From assembly GCF_019320115.1 (NCBI RefSeq), contig NC_089581.1, forward strand, positions 70,762,448 to 70,826,447: a DNA stretch of 64,000 nt, in the 5' to 3' direction. Within the stretch, counting starts at the first letter, position 1. Each line of letters opens with the position of its first letter. The notes under the pieces are model-generated. The model saw only the letters and a program-made list of their open reading frames with translations, was not told the origin of the DNA and ran no database searches. Origin of the DNA: Miscanthus floridulus. Taxonomy: Eukaryota > Streptophyta > Magnoliopsida > Poales > Poaceae. This document shows, one piece after another, positions 9,811 through 21,159 of the stretch. The position numbers and the translations under genes were made by a program.

Positions 9811-12800
9811 CTAGTCTTCATAGACTAGACTCCTAAGGCTACTAACAATAGTAGTAGGTGGGTCAGCTGTAGCCTTCTTGAGCTTCTTCTTGATGGGTGT
9901 CTTCTTCTTTGGTGTGCCCTTCTTCTTCTTCTAAACATTCTGTTTCTTGGCTTGGGAGGGACCAGCTGCATCTATTGGAGCTTCTTTCCTACATTTTAAA
10001 GGTGACATTACATATTGTGAAGTGAAAAATAATGAGACATATTTAGTGCACAGAAACATACCTTTTGTTAGCCTTGTTCCTTGGTGGAGCTCTCTCACCA
10101 TCTTCTCCAATCTCTGCCTGTTTGCAAGTTTTTGAAAAGTGGCCAAAATCACCACATCTCCTACATTTGACCTTCTTTTTGGATGCCCTTTTCTCCAAGC
10201 AACCTCCTTGCCTTTGAACCTTTGGTCTTCCTGCTCCTCTGCCTAGCAACGATGGATACACTTTGAATCCAAGTTCCACAATAGGCCATTGTGACCTATC
10301 TGGGATAGGTTCAATTCTATCCTCATAGGTTGCCTTGAACCTAGCCACTGAGTAATACTCATGGACAAAATCTTCAATTTTCACCCCTCTGTTGGATATG
10401 ATCCATGCCAAAGCATGTTTGTAGGGCTTCCCTATCAACTGTCACTCCCTGCAGGAGCATTTATGGTTCTGCAAGTCAACTGTTTGTCTTTTCTGATTGT
10501 TCCACTCATCCAAGATGGTCACTTCTACAATATCAACATCACTAACTGATACCTTGACCACTTTGAGGTTATTGCTGATCAAGTTGAGCTCCTTCATCAC
10601 ATTTAGGAGTATTCCATCTGTCCACTGCCTAGCAAGCATCTTCCTAGTGTATCTCTTCTCCATGATCAGCTCTCTGATTCTATCAACTAATTCATGCAGT
10701 AGCAGACCTTTGAACTTCTTTATTTGTGCATTGAAGCTCTCTGAGATATTATTTGTCAAGTAGTCACACTTGCTATTTTCTGAAAATGCACACCTATACC
10801 AGATCCTATTGTGGTGCTCCTCAAGGTACTCAATGGTTTCAGGTGCAAACTCAAAAATTTTCTTCATGTGCCACTGAAATAGCCCTTGTGTGTAGCTTCT
10901 AGCTGTAGGGCACAAGTGATCAGTGAACACCTCACCGGAATACTTCTTTAAAAAATTCTAATACAAATGCCTCATGCACTCCCTATTTTTAGCTTATGGG
11001 AAGACAGACCCCACTGCAGTCTCTAGTCCTTTACATTCATCTATACATATAACCAGATTTGGAACATCTCCTACAACCTTATGTAACTACTGCAGAAACC
11101 ATTTCCAATTATCTTCAGTTTCTGACTCAAAAATTGCATAAGCTATATGGTACAATCAATTGTGTCCATCCACACTAGTAGCTAAAGCTAACTGACCCCT
11201 GTATTTACCATGCAAACAGGAAGCATCTACCCCAATAAAAGGTCTACAACTAGATAAGAATCCATCCACACATGGTCTAAGAGCAACAAACATCCTCTTG
11301 AATCTATTTTTGGTGCCAATCTTCTTTAACTCTATCTCTACTAAGCTACCAAGGGATACTTTCTCAATTTGAGCAACCCAATTAAAAAGCAACTGAAAAC
11401 TCTCCTCATATTTACCATGGATCTGCTCTAAAGCTACCTTCATACCTGACCATGCCTTGGAGTATTTCAACTTAATGCCATAGTCACCCTCCAATTTGTC
11501 CCTGTAGTCAGTTGCACCTTTGGTTGGATTCTTCTTCTGCTAGTCTGCCAACCTATCTGCACACCAACCTTGGGTGGCCATCTTCCCTTCTCTGAGTTTT
11601 GTGGTAGGACAGTTGTGTTCAAAAGGTAGCCTTTTGATCTATACAAACAAATGCAATAGGACATTAGTTGCATAAATAACAAATTTAATAAACAAACAAC
11701 TCCAACAGTAATGACAAATTTACCTCTATTGTCTTGCCATAAGAATTTCTAGAAGCATGTATACACCAAGGACATCCCTCTGCTTTACACTTGGCAATAA
11801 ATCTAGTCTGGTCAGTTTGCAGATTAGCAAACACAAAGCCTGTCTTCACTGCATGATGCCTAATTGCCTTCCTGAATGCAGCAATATCAGGAAAGAGCCC
11901 TCCTTTCACAATCTTGGGGTTTTATGGATCATGAACCACATGGACCTCCTGTGGATCTGCATCATCAATCTCTACCTCAAGAGGAACACCTCCTTCAGCA
12001 GCACCAGAATCATTTGCATCAGCATTAGCACATGGTTGTGGGTGAGAACTGTTAGCAGCTTGTGCATTGTTAGTGTACTGATGAGGAGGTACTGGCATGT
12101 ACATTCCCTCATCATTGACACCCACATACTCCTCCTCATTATCAAACATGTCTAGCTCCCTGTCAGGCTATAGTTCAGGCTCTAAAGGATACTCTGGTCC
12201 TTCATCTGGCTCAGCAGTAGGCTTGGTAGCAGGGCTAATAGGAGGATTAGGCTGCTCAGCAGGATCTAGAATAGGATTCTCATGCCTATTGGGATCTAGC
12301 ATAGGATTCTCATGCTCAACAGGAGGAATCAAACAAAGAGGCTCTAGGGTAGCAAACTCATCAACATCTGCAACTTTTCTTTCAAAAACTCCTACAACAA
12401 CTTGGCAATGCATCTGATCCTTATACATTTCAAACACATCATTCAGCTAGAAGTCATTAACTAGTCTAACGTCTTCACACATCCTTTTGTCAAAGAACCA
12501 CACACAAGGACTCTAGGTAGGGGACCATTTGAACTGATTGGTCAAGCTTTGCATCAGCAACTCAAAAGTGAATGATCCTACCTCCACATCCCATTTAATC
12601 ACACTACCCTTCGTGTAAGCTTTCCTACCATTACTGTCTATAGTACAAAAACCTTCAACTTTAATCTCTAAGGAAAACAACCGAACCCTAGCAGCAAACA
12701 AACAAGTCGCAAAAAATACACTAGGGTCAACGCAATTCCTCGACCTACTCGCATCACTACTCAGACTCAAGAGATTGAAGGTTGGAGATCCATACCTCTC

Positions 12801-12842
12801 CTCGCTATGCTCCATGTCCATGGGGTCAGCCATTGCGGTCAA
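9811..12842 (-). pseudogene. mudrA-like MULE transposase, broken
   Basis: Reading from 12842 down: an N-terminal region; a proline/acid-rich linker with repeated HENPMLDPNR-type units (~12310-12240); a MuDR DNA-binding block (GGLFPDIAAFRKAIRHHAV, CKAEGCPWCIHAS, ~11900-11750); and the MULE transposase domain. Catalytic residues are visible: Asp in FIGVDASCLHGKY (~11240-11200), Asp in VICIDECKGLE (~11040) and Glu in NNISESFNAQIK (~10740). A SWIM-like CSCRE..GKPYKHA motif follows (~10450-10420); the usual Cys of 'PCKHA' is Tyr. Next are a CCHC knuckle CRRCGDFGHFSKTC (~10170-10130) and a lysine-rich tail (~9930-9870). Stops break it: three between 11160 and 10930, one at 10444-10442 (a Trp codon turned TGA), and one at 9931-9933. 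It cannot encode an active enzyme as read. Confidence 0.88.
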
Positions 12843-12892
12843 TGGAACACCATCGTGAGGTCACTGGAGAGGCTCCAATTGTTCGGGATTCG

Positions 12893-13300
12893 GGAGGACA
12901 GCTCGGGCGCGGGCGGCAGTGGAGTTGGGCGGCGGCGGCAGTTGACTCGGGCGCGGGCGCGGGCTCCAGGACCCCGGTGGCTAGGGTTAGGGTTCCGCCA
13001 CCGTCGCCGCGTCGGGAGGACGAGAGAGTGAGAGACAGTGTGAGCGCGAGGAGGAGAACAGACTGAGAGATGGGGCCACGGGCGCAGGGCTCTTTCAACT
13101 TCGGGACGGGGGTAAATACGTCCATACAGAAAAGCGAACAGTACGCATACGCCTGCCAGTGGGCCTAAGCAGCTGGAAGACATAAAAAATGGCAAAACTT
13201 AGTGAAACATTGAATTATAATGGTAAATATCAAAATAGGTGAATTTTAATGGTATATCTTGAAGTTCCGAGAATTGTAATAGTACCAATCCAAATAACCC
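12893..13300 (-). repeat. right MULE terminal inverted repeat
   Basis: Inverse of 7739-8150, about 408 bp, GC-rich in its inner half, with the telobox-like ctagggttagggtt at 12981-12994. The transposase frame starts just inside it, so the TIR likely supplies the promoter. The TSD TTTGGATAA follows at 13301-13309. Confidence 0.92.
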
Positions 13301-13309
13301 TTTGGATAA

Positions 13310-14280
13310 TGTGTCAGACTGCCTCTGAGGTCTGTGTTAGCAAGGACTCACCTTGCCAATGCCGGAGAGCAAAATTTGCTCGCCTACCTTAGCAAAGTTT
13401 GCCTTATCTGTCAAAGCAAAATAAGGCAAGCTAGCAAATAAACGGAAGGGTGCCTTAAGTGCCAATGCTTTACTTTTGAATTTATGTTATATTTATTCAT
13501 CACAAAAGTAATATATTTATACAATATTGTTAACCCTTATATCGTTTCCTACACATATTATTTTTATAAACCCGCCACACCTGAAAAATATTCCTGCCTC
13601 CGCCACTGCAACTTCGGCTCGTGCCCATGCTTTCTAGCTGGACTTTACACTAGAGCGGAACAGCATGTGTGCCGAGTGCATAATAACACTATCCTAGGTT
13701 GTGTTTGGATGCGAGGACGAGGTGGGACAGGACGGACGGCTCCGGGATTACCTACGTTTGGTTGGGAGGCTTCCAGGGACGAGGATGTCCTACCCGCAAA
13801 TATTCGCGAGATGCGGGCTCACCTCGCCCAAGAGAAGGAGCGCACTGGTGCATCCCACCTCAACGGCGTCCCCTCTCCACGCGTGCTGCAGGCGACAACG
13901 GCGCAGATGAGCCCCGAGCAGCCGTCCTAGTGAGCTACGCCGCGGCCTGCCAGGGGAGCTCCGTGGGGACGGCCATGGCACACGGAGCAAGTAGGCGGGC
14001 TCTGGCACGGTGGTGGTGGGCCATTGAGCCCAGCCTTCGGCGCGGTGGCGGGCGGGCTAACAAGCCTCGGCCTCTGGCAGGGTAGTGGGCGGCCAGCGAC
14101 CCCAGGCCTCTGGTGCAGTGGCCGCATGAGCTCGACGCACGTAGACGGATCTTCGTGGAGAATGCATGAGCTCAGGGCACTTGCTGTTTTCTAGCAATTT
14201 TTGAAAACACTATTGGGGAGTATCTGCATCATGGTTGGACAATGCATGTAACTGCGCAAACTGACATAATATAGCTATTT
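13310..14280. other. unassigned repeat-like intergenic sequence
   Basis: No supported gene. 13690-14130 is GC-rich and open in several frames on both strands, as GC-rich DNA tends to be; no domain is recognisable. The rest is AT-rich without structure I can name. Confidence 0.3.
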
Positions 14281-14289
14281 TTCACGCTG

Positions 14290-15260
14290 GCTAGTCAGAG
14301 ATCACAACTGGCTGCACTTCCTTTATTTACTGTCAATGAAGAATTACTCATCCTGCATAGGTCTGGTTGTCTGGACTCTGTAGGGTGTGGCTTGTGTTGC
14401 TCAAAATTAATTTCTTCCGGGCCTTCAGTCTCCACCAGATGTCCGATCCTAGAGACGCAAACCAGACCTCTGATCAAATCCGATAGAGGCTCTCGGGTTG
14501 CTCGAAAAATTATTTTTTGGACCTCCGATATTTATCGGATTTTTGGTATGAGAGTTAATTGGGTGGTTCTTACACTGTATTTCTGGATGTACAGTCATAT
14601 AACTGTTGGATTTTAGGGGTCAAGTATATATACTCTAACACCACCTTCTCTAGTGGCTGCTCTTCACAACACAAGGACACACCTTAGAGCCTAAAGAGTA
14701 AAGAAGCTCTCTTTCCTCTTGTGAGACTTCTGCGATCTGTGAGAAATCTGAGGTTTAAGTTCAGAGGTTGGGTGATTAAGGGCAAGAGAGAGCAATGGAG
14801 CACTAGTGGGCTTTGTCAAGGGATTCATGAAGCGTTTGTTACTCTTGGAGGCGAAGGCTCCTAGACGGCAAGAAGTTACCCGATGAGCTTTCATGTTTGC
14901 GGTGAGCCATAGACAGTTTGTGAAGGCCCCTATCTCACCTCTACAAGGGGAAGAGATCAAGACAGTGAAGCAAGAAAAGTGGTTGAAAGCGACCCAATTC
15001 CCTTGGGAACTCCTCAATGGAGATGTAGGAGTCACGGAGGTGAATATGAACTTCGGTAAATTAATCTTGTGTATTTTTGCTTTGATCTTGTGTTTTTATT
15101 GTGCATTTTGACTTTTGGGCAAATTTGCTCCAATCTACTTGTTTTTGTGTTTCTGCTTGTATATTTTGGGAGGAATTAACTCACTGTGTCTCCATGCAAC
15201 CTTTGGTAACAAGTAGAAACAATTAAATAGGTAAAATCCCTTTTTATTTGTGATCTTTCC
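14290..15260 (+). mobile_element. possible degraded LTR-type sequence
   Basis: A TATA-like run (agtatatatactc, ~14624-14636) is followed by a non-coding leader with phrases such as cttgtgagacttctgcgatc and ttgtgtatttttgctttgat, a style seen in LTR R/U5 regions of grass copia elements. No ends, primer site or target duplication are visible. A low-confidence guess from style alone. Confidence 0.25.
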
Positions 15261-15799
15261 GTCATCCAGTATCAGACCTTCGATCTAGACAAACATCCAG
15301 TATAACATAGATATGGTGGAGATCATATTTCATGTCACTTTTTCTAGGAATGCCTAATTCACCTACTCAAGATTATCTAGATCCGTTCGGAAGGTAAGTT
15401 AAACAATTTTGAGAGTTGAAAGAGTTAAACAATTTTGAGAGTTGAAAGAGGTGGTTTACCCAATTATAATATTTGAACGTGGAGTATAACTGTACTTCAT
15501 GGCAAAAAGAATTTTCCTCCATGTATCTGCCATAGGATCATCCTAGATTTAGGTCTAATTTTAGGAAGAAGTCCAATTTACCTCACATAACTATCACAAT
15601 CATCTGATTTTCCTCCCTGATCCACAAATCAGTTTTTCAATCCAGCGATTCTAGCACCCGGACGTCCGGCGCTCGAGTGCGTCCTGACGCTGGTCCGCTT
15701 CCGAAACCCGCCCGCCCCTCGCACGGAAATAGAACGGAACCCGCCCGCCCCCACGTATAGAATGGAACCCGCCCTTGTCCTTCGCTCCCCACCACGTCC

Positions 15800-16060
15800 C
15801 ACTACTACAAAAAGCATTTCTAGGGGCGGCTGGTAACCCTTTGTAGGGGCGGTTTGCCCAGCCGCCCCTACGCAAGGGTCTCTACAAATCATGCATTTGT
15901 AGGGGCGGGTTTCAGGCCGCCCCTACAAATCGATTTGTAGGGGCGGTTCGTATGACCAGCCGTCCCTACAAATCGATTTGTAGGAGCGGCTGTAGTACCA
16001 GCCGCCCCTACAAACAGGTATTTGTAGGGGCGGTTCAATCTAGAACCGCCCCTACAGTAC
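15800..16060. repeat. CACTA element 2 terminus with subterminal repeats (3' side)
   Basis: Five or more copies of (a)tttgtaggggcggnn and inverse ccgcccctacaaat lie between 15820 and 16055, often as inverted pairs around a short loop. The same words recur at 34331-34620 and internally at ~23425 and ~29272. They are the likely binding sites of the element's TNPA-type protein by family analogy. Confidence 0.88.
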
Positions 16061-16084
16061 ATTTTCCCGCAAAAAAAATTCAAA

Positions 16085-16282
16085 TTTACAATTCAAGATC
16101 GCGTTGCTGAACGTCCCATGACCAACGTTCCGAACCGCGTTCGCATTGCCGAACGCCCCGCGACCAACGTTCCGAACCGCGTTCGCGTTGCCAAACGCCC
16201 CGCGACCAACGTTCCGAACCGCGTTCGTGTTGCCGAACGCCCCGCGACCAGCATTCGCGTTGCCGAATGCCCCGCGACTACA
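16085..16282. repeat. 42-bp minisatellite
   Basis: About four copies of a 42-bp unit (gcgaccaacgttccgaaccg followed by cgttcgcgttgccgaacgcc and cc), the last shortened. Because 42 is a multiple of 3, both strands carry open repeat peptides (a 14-residue unit TNVPNRVRVAERPA on plus). The repeat lies between the CACTA subterminal array and the protease exons. I see no sign that it is translated. Confidence 0.85.
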
Positions 16283-16648
16283 AGCACAAGAGTATTCTAT
16301 AAACTACAATTACAAGTCCAATTCACAAGAATATATACAATCCATCATTAAATATACAAATTCCATACACATTGTTATCAACGTCCTAGAGCTAGCCTTT
16401 CAGTCTCACGAAGGTGTTGGTACTGAGGATTTGTACCTAACTCAGACTCTCGGTCATGGTAGGCGCCTCTGACGTGTACAATCTGGTCCAATATGAAGTT
16501 GCAAAGGTCGCCGACGAGCTCTAAGAGTTAGTCATCCTTGTATGGGCCTCTTTTCATTCCTTTCTCTTCTCTCCACTACAAGAGAACAAGTTTCGGTTTA
16601 GTATTTCATACCATTTATGAAGTTTTTATACTACAGGTGAAGAGGTTC

Positions 16649-17491
16649 AAACTTACCCTTAAGGGGTGTCTCCTGTAGCCACCGGTGTTACTCATTATAG
16701 AACATATATAGTATCCACAATGTACACTCCCAGGCTTCTGCTTGGGGCACTGTGTGTTTTGCATATGAAAATGTTAAGTAATGCTTTTGACAGCCATGTA
16801 ACGGAGTACTGAAGAAGTAAGTTACACTTACCGCACATAGTGTTTTTATAGCTAGCTTTTCCTTCCTTGCTGGATCATGCCTTCCATGATGATTAGTGAC
16901 ATAGAACCTAAATGCCCTGCTCAAATTATTTTAGCAAATACAACTTGTTAGTATCCAAATGTGAATGTTACAAGTATGTATACAAACATATAAACTAATG
17001 AGGATTATCGATATGTATGTCTTTAGAATCGATATGAAGTCTTTGTATGTCACCATGTCCTTATCTAATGAATCAAAGACCCATGCCATGCTCCTCCCGA
17101 CATCGACGGCTATACAAATCCAGTGGTTGCTGCATGGATTTAATCATAGAACTAGATAAGCTCTTTTGCATCGAATAAAATATATCGAACAAAGCTTTAA
17201 GTATAGAGTTGAGCTTACTCGAAGTTGTATGATAGCCATATAGTAGTGTTGTTGGAGATTTTTGAAAGCCAGGGCAATGTATGCTGCAACCTTAAGGGAC
17301 TCTTCCCTTAGTTTCGCCGTACGGATGTGCTCTTTCTCCCGAAGAGTATTTGCAGTAGCTAGCTCTTTGGCATCTAGTGTCCACCGTTTAGGGTAATTAA
17401 AATTTTTTTGGGCTATAGCTTGAGGGTACACATACCCGGCTTTCACACTTGGCATTTGTTTGACAATGTGCACTTGCATTCTACAAATCAC
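16649..17491 (-). pseudogene. Ulp1-type (C48) cysteine protease domain, 3' part of the TNPA-like gene
   Basis: Ulp1 proteases cut SUMO or related isopeptides using a His-Asp-Cys triad with an oxyanion Gln. On the minus strand the pieces appear in order: NHWICIAVD (His codon 17123-17125), VFDSLDKDMVTYKDFISIL (Asp 17072-17074), RAFRFYVTNHHGRHDP, then after an intron (gtaagt...cacacag, 16750-16831) CPKQKPGSVHCGYYIC with Gln and the catalytic Cys at 16717-16719. All triad residues are therefore present. The upstream helix-rich part (17491-17220) belongs to the same domain family. The splice joining 17220 to the His exon, and the donor after FISIL, are unclear, so integrity is uncertain. Confidence 0.7.
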
Positions 17492-17554
17492 GACGTGGGT
17501 TAGTTACAACAAAATTCAAAGATTACATTCATATCATATCGGGAGGACAAGGAC

Positions 17555-20177
17555 CTATAGGCACCACGTGCGAATTAGATTCATCTCCATTTCTCCCAGG
17601 TGAAAGCATGTTTGCATGTCATTGAAGTCAAAGACAATTTTCTCGGCTGGGCTTCCAAATGTGCCGGTGGGGAAGCATGCTTGTATGATATCTATGCTCG
17701 TTGGGAGAACACGCAAGTACCAATCATGGAACCTTCTCATTCCAAGTGGTAGGCGCTGGATGTCCCGGTTTGGTAGGAAGGGCTTGCCTCTTTCATATGT
17801 TTTCGGGCAATCCTTTGACCATTTGATGGCATCAACATTTGGATATTGTTTTGCAATTTGGTGGAGTTTGCTAGTGATGGCCTCCTCAGAACCTCGTGAT
17901 GGGACTTTTTTAATTTGGTTCTTAGGCTTGAACTGGTCATGGGAATACCACTTGGACACCGATGAGACGTCTTTGATTGGAACATAAACTGGCCTTATGG
18001 TGATTGGATGCTTCTTTCGAAGTTCCCATTCAGGCACGTCCTCATCTTCTTGTGCTGCAGCTTCTTCAGGAGGCACTCGTTGTTCATGTATCGGCTGTGC
18101 TTATTGAGAAGACTGTGGTATCTCATGATGCACTTGCTCGGTACGAGCTGGAGAAGGTTGTGGCATCTCATTAGGCACATGCTCGCTAGGAGGCGGGGAA
18201 GAATGTGGCATCTTAGGAATGTGGGGGTCATGAGACAGTGAAAATATCTCCCCGACCTCAACAACTCGCTCCAAATTTGGGAGGGGGGGGGGGGGGCGGC
18301 GAAGAAGCAGTCAATATAATGTCCCATTTGTGCCTGAGGATGAACTGCCCCATAACATCTCCGAGTAACACTAGCCCCTCGGGAGTTGCATAGTCTATCC
18401 TCCACTGCATGAACTCAGGCTTCACTGTATGCACCTCAACCCTAGTATAGTCCGGCGGTATCTTATTATTGTGGTGTAAGCCACCGGGAGGATGTGCCAC
18501 ACCCGTTGCCACCTCCATCACAGTGTTCTGCCGGCCGCTGAGAAACACCAAGGTGCAACTAGTTGGTTCCCATATGCGATCGACTGGGGTTGTGGCTGCA
18601 GTGGAACCTTGGTTGCTAGGAACTTTCGGAGGGGTACCAACTAATGCCAGTTCTCCTGGCGGCATCACTAATATCCGTGGCTCCGTAGATAGTCCTTGCT
18701 CCTCCAGAGCCTTCGCAACTAGAGCCTTCACTTGGAGCTCAAGACTAGTCTCCCGGTCTTGGCCATGTTTCTTGTACATGTGCCTATCCTCTTCAAATCC
18801 TTGCTTCCATATCGTCCTTTTCCCTAGCCCCCTGGTGCGGCCTGTGTGCTCCTTGTTTTCCAAGCCAAGGCTAAGCTCGTCCCTCTCTCTGGAAGGATTG
18901 AATGAGCCCTTCTCCTTGTCTTCAGCATATTTCAGTATCCTTGATACCGCCTCTTGGGTCTCCGGCTTATCAAACTTAAGATTACTACCGGATGATTCTG
19001 TACTCCTCGCATATATCCAGTTCCTTGAGCGTACCTTCAAATTCGTCACATCGATATTCCCAGCAGCTGTGGCCTCTTCGTCCATCTTCCTAAACAGCTC
19101 TTCCTTGACATAGTAGCCACCGGGGCCTAGATGATAGTGATGTTTGTTCCTCTTCGTCAGCTTGGTGTTACGGGCACTGAGCTCTAATGCCTCCGGTGAA
19201 GTCTTCTAAGCCACGAGCTCCTCTCATTGACTAGGAGTTATTTTGCCGAACTTGTTGAAGGGAGTTAACCCCTTTTGGATATACTTTGTGTTGAGCTCTG
19301 ACCTCCAACGTCGGAATGACTCTCCCATCATCCTGATAGCATTTTTTTTACCAATTCATGCTTACCCTTCGGAAATCTAAAATTGACCTTCAGCTGCCTA
19401 TCCCATAGTGCATTCTTTGTGTTCTCTGGTACCTCTTTCCAGTTAGGGATTGCTGGGTTCAATTTATCTCTTACTAGGGCTCCGATCGCATTACGGAATT
19501 TTCCTCTTAATTCCTTCGGCTCAAGGATCTCCCCTGCTGGCCCGACCTCTGTTATCACATAGCATGCCTTATCTAGATATAGATTTCCTTTTCTATCCCC
19601 TCGTTTCCTCTTAGGCTTGGTAGTCGAGGTTGTGTCTTGAGTTTGTGGAGCAGAGGCATCGTGATCCATCTCTATGGCTGTTGCCTCTGCTCTCCTTTCC
19701 TCTACTCTGTCTTGTCCAGCGAGATGTCGCGGACGTTGACGTTGTCTTTTTCGAGTTTCAGGAGGGACCTGTATATACGATAGGTCAAAGTGTTAGCAGA
19801 GGTAACACAGTCAAAGCTTTAGCAAAATTTACAAGCTAAGGCTTTTTTCCTACCTCCTCGTTCGGTTCAAAATCCTTGTCCAAATCTTTCTCCGTTGGCC
19901 TCCTTCTGGCTTCACGTGGGAAAGGATCCTCGGGACTTTCATATCCCTCTTCTGAGTCATCATCATCATCATCCTCTTCTTCTTCATCTTCAGTAGCCTC
20001 TCCTTCGGGGCCTTCCTCCTCGTCACACTGCTCCCAAGTAACCATCACTTCTAGATCCTTTTCTACCTCGTTATCGAACTATTCCTGAGTAAGCTGGTCC
20101 TCTAGTGCTTGCTCCTCAAGGGTTGGCTGCTCATCAGGCTCGAGACATCGGGCTACACTGTCTGGTGTCCATGACAT
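17555..20177 (-). pseudogene. TNPA-like (En/Spm plant transposase, Transposase_24-type) gene
   Basis: The likely start is ATG at 20177 (MSWTPDSVARCLEPDEQ), followed by a very acidic block (EDEEEEDDDDDDSEEG, ~19990-19950). The Transposase_24-type core follows: CYVITEVGPAGEILEPKEL, RNAIGALVRDKLNP, NWKEVPENTKNALWDR (~19570-19400). Next come ELSARNTKLTKRNKH (~19180-19140), a stretch with NWIYARS (~19010), a proline run from a poly-G tract (~18280-18298), and finally FDFNDMQTCFHLGEME (~17640-17580), which leads into the Ulp1-type domain. The TNPA class of proteins binds subterminal repeats in CACTA elements; here that is inference. In-frame stops near 19224-19226 and 19206-19208, plus one after LTQE near 20080, show damage, although introns could remove some. 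Confidence 0.75.
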
Positions 20178-20404
20178 TATTTTGCACTTTGTTCTAATAG
20201 ATGCAAGAAAGTGTGCTTTAGGTACGCGAGAAGGTATAAGAAATAAAAAAGATCTATAAACCAAAGTAGTCCTATAAAACAACAATATATCAAAAAAACG
20301 AGTAGTGGCAGTAGTAGAGGCCTCAGAAACATGTCAATCATCATTTGATCATGAACTTGGAGCATCAAGGCATCCTAACAGAGAAGAGAGGAGAAGGTAA
20401 TGTT

Positions 20405-21020
20405 GGGGCGGCTGCTAATGATGCCAAGTTCCTCACAAGTTCTTGATCATTAGCTCATATTCCATATAATGTATGGACTTGGACAATTTCATCATCGGCA
20501 AAACAAAGGAGAGGAGAGGAGAGGAGAGGGGAGATTTGACAAAAAAAGCAGGTGCTGCTTCCAAAACATAGAGGATAGGAAAGGTGGCAACAAATAGAGG
20601 AGAGGGGAGATTTGGCAAAAAAAAGCAGGTGCTGCTTCCCAGAAAAAGCAACATGACAATGTAAGAACATCATATGCTTAATATCTTCCGAACTTGATAA
20701 GCAGATCAGACAATCAGAAGTAGTAGATAGTAGTAGTAGGGAAGTAGTAGAAGTAGCAAAAAAGCAACAACTGCTTAGGAGAGGAGAGTAGAGTGGAGTA
20801 GAGGAGAGTAGTAGTAGAAGAGGAGTACAGAGAAGACAACAAGTACAGAGAAGATTAGCAGGGCGACTGGTAATGATGCCAAGTTTCTCACAAGTTCTTG
20901 ATCATCAGCTCATATTCCATATAATGTATGGACTTAGACAATTTCATCATCGGCAAAACAAAGGAGATGAGAGGAGAGGGGAGAGTTGGCAAAATAGGCA
21001 CCAGCTGTTTACCAAACATA
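20405..21020. repeat. direct repeat inside each large unit
   Basis: A ~170-bp sequence from 'aatgatgccaagttcctcac' through 'catcggcaaaacaaaggag' and the following gaggag-rich run (~20417-20600) recurs at ~20873-21040, and again in unit 2 at ~26260 and ~26716. On the minus strand these are long pyrimidine tracts, in what would be an intron of the TNPA-like gene. The short ORFs here are products of the low-complexity sequence. Confidence 0.75.
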
Positions 21021-21159
21021 GAGGATAGGAAAGGTGGCCAAGAAAAGCATATGAAGCCATAGAAGCATTTGCTCAGTGAGTAGAATAGACAGAAGAGCAG
21101 CCAGCAGGAGCCATAGAAGAGAGAAGAGAGTAGATAGTAGAGCACCAGCAACATTAGGC

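Larger units (their letters stand above)
7739..13300. mobile_element. Mutator-like element (MULE) with MuDR-like two-gene layout
   Basis: The termini are GGGTTATTTGGATTGGTACC at 7739 and its near-perfect inverse ending CCAAATAACCC at 13300. A perfect 9-bp target duplication TTTGGATAA flanks them (7730-7738 and 13301-13309); 9 bp is the hallmark of Mutator-like transposition. Terminal inverted repeats are about 410 bp. Inside are a mudrA-like transposase relic on the minus strand starting beside the right TIR, and a small zinc-finger gene on the plus strand starting beside the left TIR. The two genes converge, as in maize MuDR. Two captured host gene fragments lie between them. Length is 5562 bp. 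Confidence 0.93.

Noticed and set aside
13484..14127. Overlapping ORFs of 128-148 codons
   Set aside because: GC-rich, open in several frames on both strands, no domain or conserved motif.
19836..20088. Acidic/serine repeats on both strands as separate proteins
   Set aside because: A (gat)n-type tract gives Asp/Glu on minus and Ser on plus. Only the minus frame fits the TNPA-like gene.
20433..21154. Short hydrophobic ORFs (LLFLGSSTCFFLPN-type) repeated in both units
   Set aside because: They come from pyrimidine-rich intron-like sequence and change frame at each 1-bp difference between copies.
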